Counted from the first letter of the stretch, positions 1 through 7,586 are shown. The stretch is DNA of 12,841 nt from JALYZC01 sp035997675 (GCA_035997675.1 DASYIJ010000122.1:1-12841), one strand, 5' to 3'. Numbers and translations: made by a program. Notes: a model not told the origin generated them from the sequence alone.

Positions 1-108
1 CTCGTCGGCGTCCACCGCCTCGGCCTCGAGACCCTCGGCGAGGGCCCGCGCGGCCGTGGTCTTCCCGGCCCCCATGAAGCCGACGAGCACGAGCGCGCCC
101 GGCGTCAC
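1..108 (-). CDS. aroK: Shikimate kinase, N-terminal part (runs off the window)
   Basis: Shikimate kinase phosphorylates the 3-hydroxyl of shikimate with ATP, the fifth step of chorismate synthesis, in the cytoplasm. Only the first 36 codons are present; the rest lies beyond base 1. The Walker A loop GFMGAGKTT is at residues 10-18, and VDADE at 32-36 matches the Asp-containing segment that binds shikimate and magnesium in this family. The start is taken as GTG at 108 because it makes a GTGA overlap with the aroC stop and places the P-loop at the usual distance from the N-terminus. The gene is translationally coupled to aroC, which acts two steps later. Whether it is a stand-alone kinase or an AroK-AroB fusion cannot be seen here. 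Confidence 0.9.
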   Translation of the reverse strand, partial: MTPGALVLVGFMGAGKTTAARALAEGLEAEAVDADE

Positions 109-1268
109 CGCCGCCAATCGATCCGCTCCCGGTAGGCCTGAACGGCGGCCAGCACGTCATCGATGTGATCCCCGCCGAACTTCTTCCGGTAGGCGTCCGC
201 CAGCACGAGCGCGACCATCGCCTCCCCCACCACCCCGCCGGCCGGAACGGTCGTCGAGTCCGTGCGCTCGCGCAGCGCCTCCGCGGGCTCCTTGGTGGCG
301 ATGTCCACCGAGCGCAGCGGCTTGGTCAGCGTTGGCAGCGGCTTCATGGCGACGGTCAGGATCAGCGGCTCGCCGGTCGTCATCCCGCCCTCCAGCCCGC
401 CGGCGCGGTTGGTCTCGCGGTGATAGCCGCGCTCCTCGCTCCAGAAGATCTCGTCGTGCACCTCGGAACCGGGCTTGCCGGCCATCTCGAAGCCCTCGCC
501 GATGCCCACGCCCTTCATCGCGTGGATGGACAGCAGGGCGCCGCCGAGCCGCCCGTCGAGACGCTCCTGCCAGGACACATGCGACCCCAGCCCGGGCACG
601 GCGCCGAAGGCGCGGACCTCGAACACGCCTCCCAGGGACTCGTTGGCCTTGCGCAGCCGGTTGATCTCCTCGACCATCGCCGCGCTGGCGTCGGGGTCGA
701 GGCAGCGCACCGGCGACTCGTCGACGGCCGCGAAGTCCTCCGGCTGGAGGTCGGGACGGGCGGGCGCGCGGACCGTGTTGATCTGGATCACGTGGGAGAA
801 CACGTCAACGCCCAGCTCGCGCAGGAACGCCTTGGCGAGGGTGCCGCCGGCCACGCGCGCCGCCGTCTCGCGCGCGCTCGCGCGCTCGAGCACGTCGCGC
901 ACGTCGCTCATGCCGAACTTCATCGTGCCGGCCAGGTCGGCGTGGCCGGGCCGCGGGAGGTGCACCTCGGGCACATCGGCCTCGACCGGCCACGGGTTCA
1001 TCCGCTCCTCCCAGTTGGCGTAGTCGCGGTTGTTCACCTGCAGCGCGATCGGGCCGCCGAGGGTGCGTCCGTGGCGGATCCCGGCCGTGACGATCGCCCG
1101 GTCCTGCTCGATCTTCATCCGGCCCCCGCGGCCGTGTCCGAGCTGGCGACGCGCGAGATCGCGGTCCAGATCCTCGGGCGTGAGTCGCAGGCCGGCGGGC
1201 AGCCCCTCGACGATGCACGTCAGGCCGGGACCGTGGGATTCGCCCGCGGTGGTGAGCCTCAGTTCCAT
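105..1268 (-). CDS. aroC: Chorismate synthase
   Basis: Chorismate synthase converts 5-enolpyruvylshikimate-3-phosphate to chorismate by 1,4-anti elimination of phosphate, using reduced FMN. The 387 residues match the usual family length. Family signatures are in order: GESHG at 9-13 with His12, RRQLGHGRGGRM at 40-51, RPGHAD at 106-111 with His109, SARETAARVAGG at 131-142, and RTDSTTVPAGG at 335-345 with Asp337. The ATG start gives the canonical N-terminus MELRLTTAGESHG. The gene begins 9 bp after the histidine kinase stop, so it is probably in the same transcript. Its TGA overlaps the GTG of aroK. No anomaly was seen. Confidence 0.97.
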   Translation of the reverse strand: MELRLTTAGESHGPGLTCIVEGLPAGLRLTPEDLDRDLARRQLGHGRGGRMKIEQDRAIVTAGIRHGRTLGGPIALQVNNRDYANWEERMNPWPVEADVPEVHLPRPGHADLAGTMKFGMSDVRDVLERASARETAARVAGGTLAKAFLRELGVDVFSHVIQINTVRAPARPDLQPEDFAAVDESPVRCLDPDASAAMVEEINRLRKANESLGGVFEVRAFGAVPGLGSHVSWQERLDGRLGGALLSIHAMKGVGIGEGFEMAGKPGSEVHDEIFWSEERGYHRETNRAGGLEGGMTTGEPLILTVAMKPLPTLTKPLRSVDIATKEPAEALRERTDSTTVPAGGVVGEAMVALVLADAYRKKFGGDHIDDVLAAVQAYRERIDWRR

Positions 1269-1277
1269 GCCCCAAGC

Positions 1278-2420
1278 CTATGCGCCGTCGACTGCGGGCA
1301 GGCGCGCCGTCACGGTCGTGCCCTTGCCCGGCGCACTCGCGATGTCGAGCCGGCCGCCGGCCAGCTCGACCCGCTCGGCCGCGGACGCCAGCCCGATGTG
1401 GCCCGCCCGCAGCGCCGCGGCACGGCTGCCGCGGCGCATGCCTCGCCCATCGTCGCCGACCGTGAACACCAGCTCGCGGTCCCGCAACCCGACGGCAACC
1501 TCGATCCGCCCGGCCCCGGCATGGCGCACGGCGTTGCCCACCAGCTCGCGCGCGAGCTCGAACAGCAGGCGGTCGTGCCGCCCCTCCGCGTCGCGGCTCA
1601 GGTCGAGCACGAACTCGGCGTCCGACCGCCCCGCCTGCTCCTCGCACAGGCGCTCGAGCGCCACCGTGAGCCCCGCCGCCTCGAGCACGATCGGGTGAAG
1701 CTCCTGCACGGCCGAGCGCAGCTCGCCCAGGGCGCCGGCGATCGCCGCTCGCGCACGCGTGATCCGCTCCCGACCGCCGTCCCCGGCCATCAGCGCATCG
1801 AGGTCGTAGCCGGCCGTGACCACGTTCTGCATGGCGCCGTCGTGCAGTGCCTCGGCCAGTCGCTTGCGTTCGCGCTCCTCGGCCGCCACCGTCTCCATCA
1901 CCAGCCGCCCGCGCACCTCGGCGAGCTCGGTCACGTGACGGTCGGAGCGCACGCGCGCAACCGCGAGCGCCACGATGTCGGCGATGCGACGCACCCGGTC
2001 GACGCCGGCCGGGTCGAACGCGCGGACCCGCGGGCTGTGCGCCGCCAGCACACCGAACGGGAGGCCCACCGCGGCGATCACGCACGTCACGCCGCTGCCC
2101 ACCTCGCGCCCGCGCGCCGCTTCGGCGACCTCGTAGCGATCCTCGGCCGCGGCGTCCTGCAGCAGCACGGGCTCGTCCTCGTCCAGGGTGAACCCGGCCT
2201 GCGAGCGCGCGCCCGCCGGCAGGTCGCCTCGCGCGCCGTCGCCCCGGCCCCAGCCGTGCGACGCGCGTACGACGAGCGTTTCGCCGTCCGGGCTGCGCTC
2301 GAGCACCTGCACCATGGGCGCGTGGACCCCCTTGGCCGTTTCACGGACGGCGGCCTGCAGGATCGCGCGCTCGTCGCTCACCAGCGCGAGCCGAGCCAGC
2401 CGCGCCAGGGCATCCGGCAT
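1278..2420 (-). CDS. NarL/DesK-type sensor histidine kinase with N-terminal GAF domain
   Basis: This is a 380-residue cytoplasmic sensor kinase with no predicted membrane segment. A GAF-like sensory region covers about residues 13-155. A HisKA_3 dimerisation helix follows, with the motif LAEALHDG and phospho-acceptor His193. The HATPase domain shows an N box at RELVGNAVRH (291-300, Asn296), a G1 box at DDGRG (323-327), and GHIGL at 340-344 followed by a GKGTT turn at 365-369. This arrangement is standard for kinases that pair with NarL/FixJ regulators, and such a regulator ends 6 bp upstream. A GGAG ribosome site overlaps the regulator stop, 9 bases before the ATG. The GAF ligand is unknown. 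No neighbour shows directly that it controls pili. Confidence 0.9.
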   Translation of the reverse strand: MPDALARLARLALVSDERAILQAAVRETAKGVHAPMVQVLERSPDGETLVVRASHGWGRGDGARGDLPAGARSQAGFTLDEDEPVLLQDAAAEDRYEVAEAARGREVGSGVTCVIAAVGLPFGVLAAHSPRVRAFDPAGVDRVRRIADIVALAVARVRSDRHVTELAEVRGRLVMETVAAEERERKRLAEALHDGAMQNVVTAGYDLDALMAGDGGRERITRARAAIAGALGELRSAVQELHPIVLEAAGLTVALERLCEEQAGRSDAEFVLDLSRDAEGRHDRLLFELARELVGNAVRHAGAGRIEVAVGLRDRELVFTVGDDGRGMRRGSRAAALRAGHIGLASAAERVELAGGRLDIASAPGKGTTVTARLPAVDGA

Positions 2421-2426
2421 GGCGAC

Positions 2427-3068
2427 CTACTCCAGCAACCGCTGGCGCATCGCCTCCGCGACCGCCGCGGCGCGATCCGAGACGCCGAGCTTCTCGTAGA
2501 GGTGCTGGAGGTGCGTGCGCACCGTCGTCGGGCTGAGGTACAGGCGCTCGGCGATCTGCGGCGCCGAGCAGCCGTCGGCGGTCATCCGCAGGATCTCGCG
2601 CTCGCGCGCGGTCAGCGCCGGGCGCTCGTCCTCGGCCCGCATGCGGATCTCGCGCGCGACCCCGGCCTGGACCTCGGGGTCGAGCACCGTCTCGCCGTGC
2701 GCCACGGCCAGGACCGCCTCGCAGATCCGATCGCCCGTCGAGTCCTTCGAGAGGTAACCGGCGGCGCCGGCCCCGAGCGCGCGGTAGGCAAGCGCGCTGT
2801 CGAGGAACGCCGAGAGCAGGAGCACCCGGGTCGGCAACTCGTCGCGGGTGACGGCATCGACCACATCCATGCCGTCGAGCTCGGGCATCTTCATGTCCAG
2901 CACGGCGACGTCGGGCGGAGCACCCTGCATCGCCGCCAGCGCCTCGCGCCCGCTCTCGACCTTGCCGACCAGCTCGAGTTCCGGCCGCTGGTCGATCGTC
3001 TCCGCGAGCGCCTCGCGGAAGAGCGGGTGGTCGTCGGCCACCAGCACGCGCACCGGTGCCTCCGTCAT
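2427..3068 (-). CDS. NarL/FixJ-family response regulator (receiver + LuxR HTH)
   Basis: This is a 213-residue two-domain regulator. The receiver domain covers about residues 6-122, with the acidic pair Asp12/Asp13, phospho-acceptor Asp58 (VLDMKMPELDG), the switch Ser86 and conserved Lys108 (YLSKDS). A LuxR-type helix-turn-helix covers about 150-212, with LTAREREIL and the recognition region LSPTTVRTHLQHLYEKLGV. The start is placed at the ATG at 3068 because it puts the receiver strand VRVLVADDH right at the N-terminus. The open frame extends upstream without similarity. No strong ribosome site is visible. It is probably the cognate partner of the kinase 6 bp downstream. It follows the pilus operon after a 73-bp gap, so a link to pilus expression is possible but not shown. 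Confidence 0.92.
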   Translation of the reverse strand: MTEAPVRVLVADDHPLFREALAETIDQRPELELVGKVESGREALAAMQGAPPDVAVLDMKMPELDGMDVVDAVTRDELPTRVLLLSAFLDSALAYRALGAGAAGYLSKDSTGDRICEAVLAVAHGETVLDPEVQAGVAREIRMRAEDERPALTAREREILRMTADGCSAPQIAERLYLSPTTVRTHLQHLYEKLGVSDRAAAVAEAMRQRLLE

Positions 3069-3098
3069 GGAGACATCATGACCGCCGCGAGCATCGTT

Positions 3099-3118
3099 GG
3101 GAAGGCCATGGCCCTCCC
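3099..3118. repeat. 20-bp imperfect inverted repeat before the response regulator
   Basis: Two 10-base arms, gggaaggcca and tggccctccc, are complementary with one mismatch and meet without a spacer. The repeat lies in the 73-bp gap between the PilP-like gene and the response regulator. On the minus strand it is not followed by a T run, so it is a poor terminator for the pilus operon. It could be a binding site for a dimeric regulator, possibly the neighbouring one, or a chance palindrome in GC-rich DNA. Confidence 0.35.
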
Positions 3119-3141
3119 TTTCGGTGCGGCGCTGCGGGGTC

Positions 3142-3852
3142 CTACCCGTGCACGATGCTGAGCACGTCGAGCTCGTACTGCGCGGCGCCGGTGTCACCGT
3201 TGAGGTCGAGGAACTCGGTGTCCCCGGCCTTCATGAGCAGCGTCTGGCATACGGTCGCCGACGGCCTGCAGGTGCCGTCGCCCTGCGGCGTCCCATCGGA
3301 GGAGACGAGGAAGGCGGCGGTCTTGCCGTCCTTGAGCAGGCCGAGGTAGATCAGGATCGGGTTGGACGCCGACGGCAGCGCCGTCAGCGGCGCGAGCTCG
3401 TAGGACTTGAGCGCGGTACCGGCCGCGCCGAAGCGCAGCTTGACCTTGGTGGCGCCCTGGGCGCGAGGCTTGCTCGATCCGCCGCCGCCGCCGCTGCTGG
3501 TCCCGCCGCTCGACGAGCCGGTCGAGGAGGACGAGGACGAACTCGTCTGGCTGCTCGCCACCACGGCGGTGACCGACTTGGGAGGCTTGGGGAGGTGCTG
3601 CTGGCGGAAGGGGTCCTTGAGCGGCGCGCCGCTGAGCGCGTTGTGGAAGCCGTCGGACTGGAGCGAGACCGGCGTGCCGGAGAGCACGGGAGTCTTGGGT
3701 GCCGGCTGGCGGGCTGCGGCGACCGTGTCCGCCTGCGGCGCGGACTTGCTCAGCACGACGGGCACGGCCACGGCGGCGACGACAAGGACGACGGCGACGG
3801 GCCACAGCCGCTTGTCGACGAGATCCTGGAACAGGCTGCGGAAGAAGCTCAC
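3142..3852 (-). CDS. Membrane-anchored PilP-position protein of the pilus alignment complex
   Basis: This 236-residue protein follows pilO with a GTGA overlap, the place held by pilP in pilMNOP operons. It has a short cytoplasmic N-terminus, one membrane segment at about 15-35, a variable segment containing LKDPFRQQ (78-85), a Ser/Gly-rich linker at about 100-127, and a small C-terminal domain at about 135-236 that looks beta-rich. The DPF segment recalls the conserved PF motif of PilP proteins, but I cannot align the rest with confidence. Classical PilP is a lipoprotein that joins PilN/PilO to the secretin. Here a membrane helix replaces the lipobox and there is no secretin gene next to it. 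Cys195 and Cys202 could form a disulfide. The start is GTG at 3852. The role as a PilP equivalent is inferred mainly from position. Confidence 0.7.
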   Translation of the reverse strand: MSFFRSLFQDLVDKRLWPVAVVLVVAAVAVPVVLSKSAPQADTVAAARQPAPKTPVLSGTPVSLQSDGFHNALSGAPLKDPFRQQHLPKPPKSVTAVVASSQTSSSSSSSTGSSSGGTSSGGGGGSSKPRAQGATKVKLRFGAAGTALKSYELAPLTALPSASNPILIYLGLLKDGKTAAFLVSSDGTPQGDGTCRPSATVCQTLLMKAGDTEFLDLNGDTGAAQYELDVLSIVHG

Positions 3853-4757
3853 GGGGTACCTCCCGCGGCCGCCGTGGGCGGAGTGGATGAGCCCGAGCCC
3901 GAGCTCGACACGGACTTCGCGCTCGCGCTCGACGCCGGCCCGGAGGGCGTGGCGCCGTTCGTCGTGCCCTGGTCCGCAGGCACGAGGAACGCCGTCGCCG
4001 CAACCTGTGCCTTCATGTGCGGGAATCCCTGCGGCGACGCGCTCAGCGCGATGCCGTCGACCATCAGCAGCCGGCCGCGCACGTCGACGGAGACCTTGCC
4101 GATGCCGACCAGGCCGTCGAGCGACCCGAAGAAGTCCGAGAGATGGAAGAAGCTGCCTTCGAAGTTGAACGAGAAGGGCATGGTCGGAAGTCCCGCGGGG
4201 CCGACCGACGCGCCGGGCGGAAGGCCGGCGGTGGTGACCTGCGCAGCCGCCGCGGACGTGGCGGGCGCGCTGGACGAGCCGGCGCCGCCGCTGGAGCCGG
4301 AGGAGCCGCTCGAGCCCTTGGAGCCGCCGGAGGGCGAGGAGCCCTTGGAGCCGGAGGAACCGTTCGAGCCGGTCGAGCCGGAGGAGCCCGACCCGCTGGG
4401 CGGCGCGGGGGGCGTCGTCGGCGTGCCGCTCGTCGTGAGCTTGATCTCGCGGAAATCGACGTGCGCAGCCCGCGACGTGCTGGCCAGCTGATAGACGAGG
4501 GAGGGCATGTCGTCACCGGAGGGGACGGCCTTGCCAAGCCGCGCGACGGTCGCATAGTTGACCGCGTATTGAGCCTTGGCGGCGCGCGACGCGTTCGCGT
4601 CGGCGACCGCGGCGTCGCGGCGTTGCTTCGCGGAGCTCACCTGCGAGTTGAGGCTCTGGGCCTCATTGCGCTTCGGAGCCAGGATCAGGAACCAGTAACC
4701 GGCGAGCAGCGCGGCGGCGGCCACGACGGTGATCACGATGCGGTCGCGCGTCGTCAC
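3849..4757 (-). CDS. pilO: Type IV pilus inner-membrane alignment protein PilO
   Basis: PilO pairs with PilN to form the inner-membrane scaffold that links cytoplasmic PilM to the outer parts of the machine. The 302 residues show a short N-terminus, one membrane helix (about 8-26), a coiled-coil-like stretch (about 30-65), the first part of the periplasm-facing domain up to about 107, a Ser/Gly/Thr/Pro linker (109-172), then a typical PilO core (about 193-260, FNFEGSFFHLSDFF and RGRLLMVDGIAL) and a second disordered tail (265-302). The start GTG at 4757 overlaps the pilN stop as GTGA and puts the helix at the N-terminus. The open frame runs further upstream but that part is antiparallel to real pilN coding. 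The 64-residue low-complexity insert within the core is unusual. Confidence 0.9.
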   Translation of the reverse strand: MTTRDRIVITVVAAAALLAGYWFLILAPKRNEAQSLNSQVSSAKQRRDAAVADANASRAAKAQYAVNYATVARLGKAVPSGDDMPSLVYQLASTSRAAHVDFREIKLTTSGTPTTPPAPPSGSGSSGSTGSNGSSGSKGSSPSGGSKGSSGSSGSSGGAGSSSAPATSAAAAQVTTAGLPPGASVGPAGLPTMPFSFNFEGSFFHLSDFFGSLDGLVGIGKVSVDVRGRLLMVDGIALSASPQGFPHMKAQVAATAFLVPADQGTTNGATPSGPASSASAKSVSSSGSGSSTPPTAAAGGTP

Positions 4758-5605
4758 TGGCTTGCTCCCCCGGTCGAGGCGGCCTTCGCGCCGGCCTGAC
4801 CGGCCGTCTGGGGCGCGGTTGCCGCGCTGGGCGGAGAGCCGGCTCCCGCCGAGCCGCCGCTCGATGCGCCGGGCAGCGTGGCCGCCGGCGCCGGGTTGAA
4901 GAAGATGACCAGGGAGAACTTGGGGAACTGGCCGCTGCCGTGACGACAGTCGTCCGAGCCGGCGGAGGCGCCGCCACCCGCCGCGCCCGTGGTCGCCGCG
5001 GAGGCGCTCCCCACCACCGCCGTGTCGCTCTTGCTCGAGGAGGCGAGGCTGACGCGCTGCACTCCGGTGATCAGGCGAAGCCGCGTCAGCACGCGGGCCA
5101 CCTCGGCCTGATCCGGGGTGCAGCCGACGAGCTCGATGGCCGGCACCTGCAGGGCGCCGCGCAGCGATCCGGTGTCGCCGCTGTCGGGCGAGCCGCCCCC
5201 GCTGCCGCCGAAGCTGACGCCCGGCTTCACGGTGGCGACCATCGACGTCAGCCACACGTCGCTGGGAATCACGCGCGCCAGATCGGTGAACGCGCGCTGC
5301 CAGTCGAACCGGCTGCGGGCCAGCGACTGCACGGTGAGCACGCGGGCGACCCGCAGCTGCGCGAAGTCACGGAACGGGCGCAGCGCGGCGGCCTGGGCGG
5401 TCGCGACGTTGGCCTGCCGGTTCACCTTCGCGAGCTCGGCCTTGTGGTCGGTGATCGCGTTGTTGGTGAGCACCCACGCGGCCAGGGCGACCACGATCAC
5501 CGCGAGGCCGCCGAGCAGCACGTAGACCGCGCCGCCGGTTCGGCCGGCGCTCCCCGCGCCGCCGCCGCGCTGCTGCTCGACGGGGATGAGGTTGACAGCC
5601 CTCAC
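4754..5605 (-). CDS. pilN: Type IV pilus assembly protein PilN
   Basis: PilN is a single-pass membrane protein whose short cytoplasmic tail docks into PilM. The 283 residues begin MRAVNLIP, the family's PilM-binding motif of the INLLP type. A membrane helix follows at about 27-47, then a coiled-coil-like stretch (about 52-85) and a core with RSRFDWQRAFTDLARVIPSDVWL (98-119 region), the hallmark of PilN. The tail from about 238 is rich in Ala, Gly and Ser. Cys162 and Cys220 could pair outside the membrane. A Gly/Ser insert (132-147) interrupts the core. The start GTG at 5605 overlaps the pilM stop as GTGA and is the only one giving the NLIP motif at the N-terminus. The gene ends with a GTGA overlap into pilO. 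Confidence 0.92.
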   Translation of the reverse strand: MRAVNLIPVEQQRGGGAGSAGRTGGAVYVLLGGLAVIVVALAAWVLTNNAITDHKAELAKVNRQANVATAQAAALRPFRDFAQLRVARVLTVQSLARSRFDWQRAFTDLARVIPSDVWLTSMVATVKPGVSFGGSGGGSPDSGDTGSLRGALQVPAIELVGCTPDQAEVARVLTRLRLITGVQRVSLASSSKSDTAVVGSASAATTGAAGGGASAGSDDCRHGSGQFPKFSLVIFFNPAPAATLPGASSGGSAGAGSPPSAATAPQTAGQAGAKAASTGGASQ

Positions 5606-6657
5606 GAGCGCTCCTCCACCGCGAGGCCCGCTGCCACGGTCATGCGGCCGGCCTCGCCCGCGGGCAGGACGCCGGGGCCGGCCTCGGCCACGACGCCGGC
5701 CTGCACCGGCATGCCGAGGTCGGACGAAAGCTGTTCGGTCAGGCCGGGGATCGACTGGGCGGGACCGGTGAGCACGGCGTGGTCGACGACCACCGTCGCC
5801 TCCTGGGCACGGTAGTAGTCGATCGAGGTGCGGACGTCGTCGGCGATGCGCCGGACGCCATCGGCGAGAACCGTGCGCGCCTCCGAGACGATGTCGGGGT
5901 CCCCCTCGACCTCCTCGAGCGGTGCGGCGAGGCCGACGTGGCCGAGCCACATGCGCGCGTGCTCGAGCGTGAGCGCACGGCGTTCGGCCAGCTGGGCCAC
6001 CATGCCCTCCAGTCCGCCGGCGGCGACGCGCGTGAAGCGGCAGGCGTCCCCCTCGGCGATCGCGAGGTTGGTGAGGCCGCCGACGTTGACGTAGAGGACC
6101 GAGCTCCCCTCGGACTCCGTGCCGGCGCCGAGGGCGCGGATCATGGCGAAGGCGGAGAGGTCGATGCCCTCCGGCCGAAGGCCCGCCTGGCGGACCGCCG
6201 CCAGCAGGCGCTCGACCATGTCGCGGCGGGCGGCGACGAGGATCACGCGCGTGCGCTCGCCGTCGGGGGTCTGCACGACGCCGAGGGTCTGGTAGTCGAG
6301 CACCGCGAGGTCCAGCGTCATCGGAATGTGCTCCTGCGCCTGGAAGCGCACGGCGGCGTCGAGCTCCTTGGGATCGTCGAGCCGCGGCAGGTCAAGCGTG
6401 CGCACGACGATGCGCTGGTTGGCGACGCCGAGGCGGACGCGCTTGCCGAGCTTGTGATGTGCGAAGAAGGTCCTGAGCGCCTCGGCCAGGGCGTCGACGT
6501 CGGTCACCTCGCCGTCGCGCATGATGCCCGGATCCAGCGGCGCGGTCGCGGCGCTCTCGACCTCGAGCCGGCCGTTGGACCGGACCTGCGCGGCGGCGAT
6601 GTAGCTCGGCTCGATATCGAGGCCGGTCACGCTGCGTCGTGTGCGTGTGCTTGCCAT
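5602..6657 (-). CDS. pilM: Type IV pilus assembly ATPase-fold protein PilM
   Basis: PilM is a cytoplasmic actin-like (FtsA-like) protein that binds nucleotide and the N-terminal tail of PilN. The 351 residues match the family length. Visible motifs are the phosphate-1-like GLDIEPSYI (12-20), the family signature FQAQEHIPM (105-113), the phosphate-2-like strand YVNVGGLTNLAI (189-200), DYYRAQ-type helix near 280-285, and the adenosine-motif region VLTGPAQSIPGL (295-306). The ATG at 6657 gives the usual short lead-in. No clear ribosome site is seen. It heads the pilM-pilN-pilO-pilP-like series and ends in a GTGA overlap with pilN. A 119-bp structured gap separates it from pilD. Confidence 0.94.
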   Translation of the reverse strand: MASTRTRRSVTGLDIEPSYIAAAQVRSNGRLEVESAATAPLDPGIMRDGEVTDVDALAEALRTFFAHHKLGKRVRLGVANQRIVVRTLDLPRLDDPKELDAAVRFQAQEHIPMTLDLAVLDYQTLGVVQTPDGERTRVILVAARRDMVERLLAAVRQAGLRPEGIDLSAFAMIRALGAGTESEGSSVLYVNVGGLTNLAIAEGDACRFTRVAAGGLEGMVAQLAERRALTLEHARMWLGHVGLAAPLEEVEGDPDIVSEARTVLADGVRRIADDVRTSIDYYRAQEATVVVDHAVLTGPAQSIPGLTEQLSSDLGMPVQAGVVAEAGPGVLPAGEAGRMTVAAGLAVEERS

Positions 6658-6776
6658 GTCCAGGATGGAGGGCGATCAGTGGGCGAATGCCCGCTTCGGA
6701 CTCATCGGCCTTTCGTCTACGGGGCTTGAGCCTGGAAACCGAGGCTCGACGGCCCTCAGAGACCGAAGCCGCGCGC
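6658..6776 (-). other. Intergenic gap between pilD and pilM with hairpins
   Basis: The 119-bp gap is the longest within the pilD-pilP part. On the minus strand it can form a perfect 6-bp hairpin, GAGCCT/AGGCTC with an 8-base loop (6728-6747). A GGGC/GCCC hairpin lies nearer pilM (about 6680-6692). Neither is followed by a T run. The gap could hold a promoter, an mRNA processing site or a small leader. I do not recognise a named RNA family here. A 9-codon open frame (ATG at about 6705, stop 6676) is present but has no support. Confidence 0.35.
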
Positions 6777-7526
6777 TCAGGTGAACGTGCTGAGGTACCA
6801 GTCGACGATGGCCGGGCCGGCGAAGAGACCGACTAACCCGCCGAGCGCCAGGAAGGGCCCGAAGGGCACGGCCGTCTTGCGTCCCTCGGCGGCGCCGACG
6901 CGCGCGATCACGACGAGGCCGACCACCGTGCCGAAGATCAGCGCGGCGAGCAGCGCGGGAGCGACGGCGCGCCCCAGGTAGAGGCCCATCACCGCCGCGA
7001 GCTTGACGTCCCCCATCCCCATGCCGCGCGGATACGCCAGTGCGGCGAGGAGGAAGAAGCCGCCGGCGGCGGCGCCCGCGATCAGATGCTCCGGCAGCTC
7101 GCTCGGCTCGCCGACGGCGAGGACCGCAACCGCCACGACCGCGAACGGCGCGAGCAGCCGGTTGGGGATGATCCGGTGCTCCAGGTCGATCACGGCGACC
7201 GGCACGAGCAGCGTGACGAAGGCGAGTCCGAGCACGATCGAGGCGGCGCCGTCCTGGGTCAGCACGACGGCGACCCACAGCACGGCCATGAGCGCCTCGA
7301 CGAGCGGATAGCGCGCCGAGATGCGCGCGCCGCAGTCGCGGCAGTGGCCGCGCAGGAGGAACCACGAGAGGATGGGGAGGTTGTCGTAGGCCCGCACCTG
7401 CGCGCCGCACTCCGGGCAGCGCGAGCGCGGCTTGACGAGCGACTCCCTGCGTGGCATGCGATAGGCCAGCACATTGGCGAAGGAGCCGAGCGCGAGACCG
7501 GCAACGGGTGCGAGAACGAGCAGCAT
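6777..7526 (-). CDS. pilD: Prepilin leader peptidase / N-methyltransferase
   Basis: PilD is a membrane aspartic protease that cuts prepilins after the conserved Gly and methylates the new N-terminus. The 249 residues show the methylase-type N-terminal domain with LALGSFANVLAYRMPR (11-26), a tetracysteine zinc site (Cys37, Cys40, Cys62, Cys65), and several membrane helices. The two catalytic aspartates are Asp114 (VIDLEHRIIPN) and Asp173 (GMGMGDVKL). The ATG at 7526 is chosen because it begins the first helix as in most homologues. A TTG at 7562 would add 12 residues; neither has a good ribosome site. Its substrates are very likely the five prepilin-type proteins encoded just upstream. Confidence 0.95.
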   Translation of the reverse strand: MLLVLAPVAGLALGSFANVLAYRMPRRESLVKPRSRCPECGAQVRAYDNLPILSWFLLRGHCRDCGARISARYPLVEALMAVLWVAVVLTQDGAASIVLGLAFVTLLVPVAVIDLEHRIIPNRLLAPFAVVAVAVLAVGEPSELPEHLIAGAAAGGFFLLAALAYPRGMGMGDVKLAAVMGLYLGRAVAPALLAALIFGTVVGLVVIARVGAAEGRKTAVPFGPFLALGGLVGLFAGPAIVDWYLSTFT

Positions 7527-7586
7527 GGGGCTGTTGCCTATGTCGGCAGCCGGGACGAACAAGTTGATATCGCCGACGCTAGCCCA

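Noticed and set aside
165..3161. A 998-codon open frame on the plus strand
   Set aside because: It lies opposite aroC, the kinase and the regulator, all of which have clear family motifs. Long antisense frames are expected at this GC content, and the translation is rich in Arg, Ala, His and Gly without recognisable domains.
3069..3197. Longer start for the response regulator (43 extra residues)
   Set aside because: The extra part has no receiver-domain similarity and would overlap the end of the PilP-like gene; the ATG at 3068 starts right at the receiver strand.
4240..4430. Repeated gagccg-type units, considered as a CRISPR or satellite array
   Set aside because: The units are in frame, degenerate and encode the Ser/Gly linker of PilO; there are no spacers.
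4758..5255. Upstream extension of the pilO frame
   Set aside because: It runs through pilN coding and is Arg-rich without similarity. The GTG at 4757 gives the membrane helix at the N-terminus and a GTGA overlap.
6676..6705. Nine-codon leader peptide before pilM
   Set aside because: It has no ribosome site and no features of a leader peptide; it is probably chance.
6690..6720. Hammerhead-like bases (ACGAAA and GATGAG) before pilM
   Set aside because: The conserved CUGAUGA core and the three-stem arrangement of a hammerhead ribozyme cannot be made from it.
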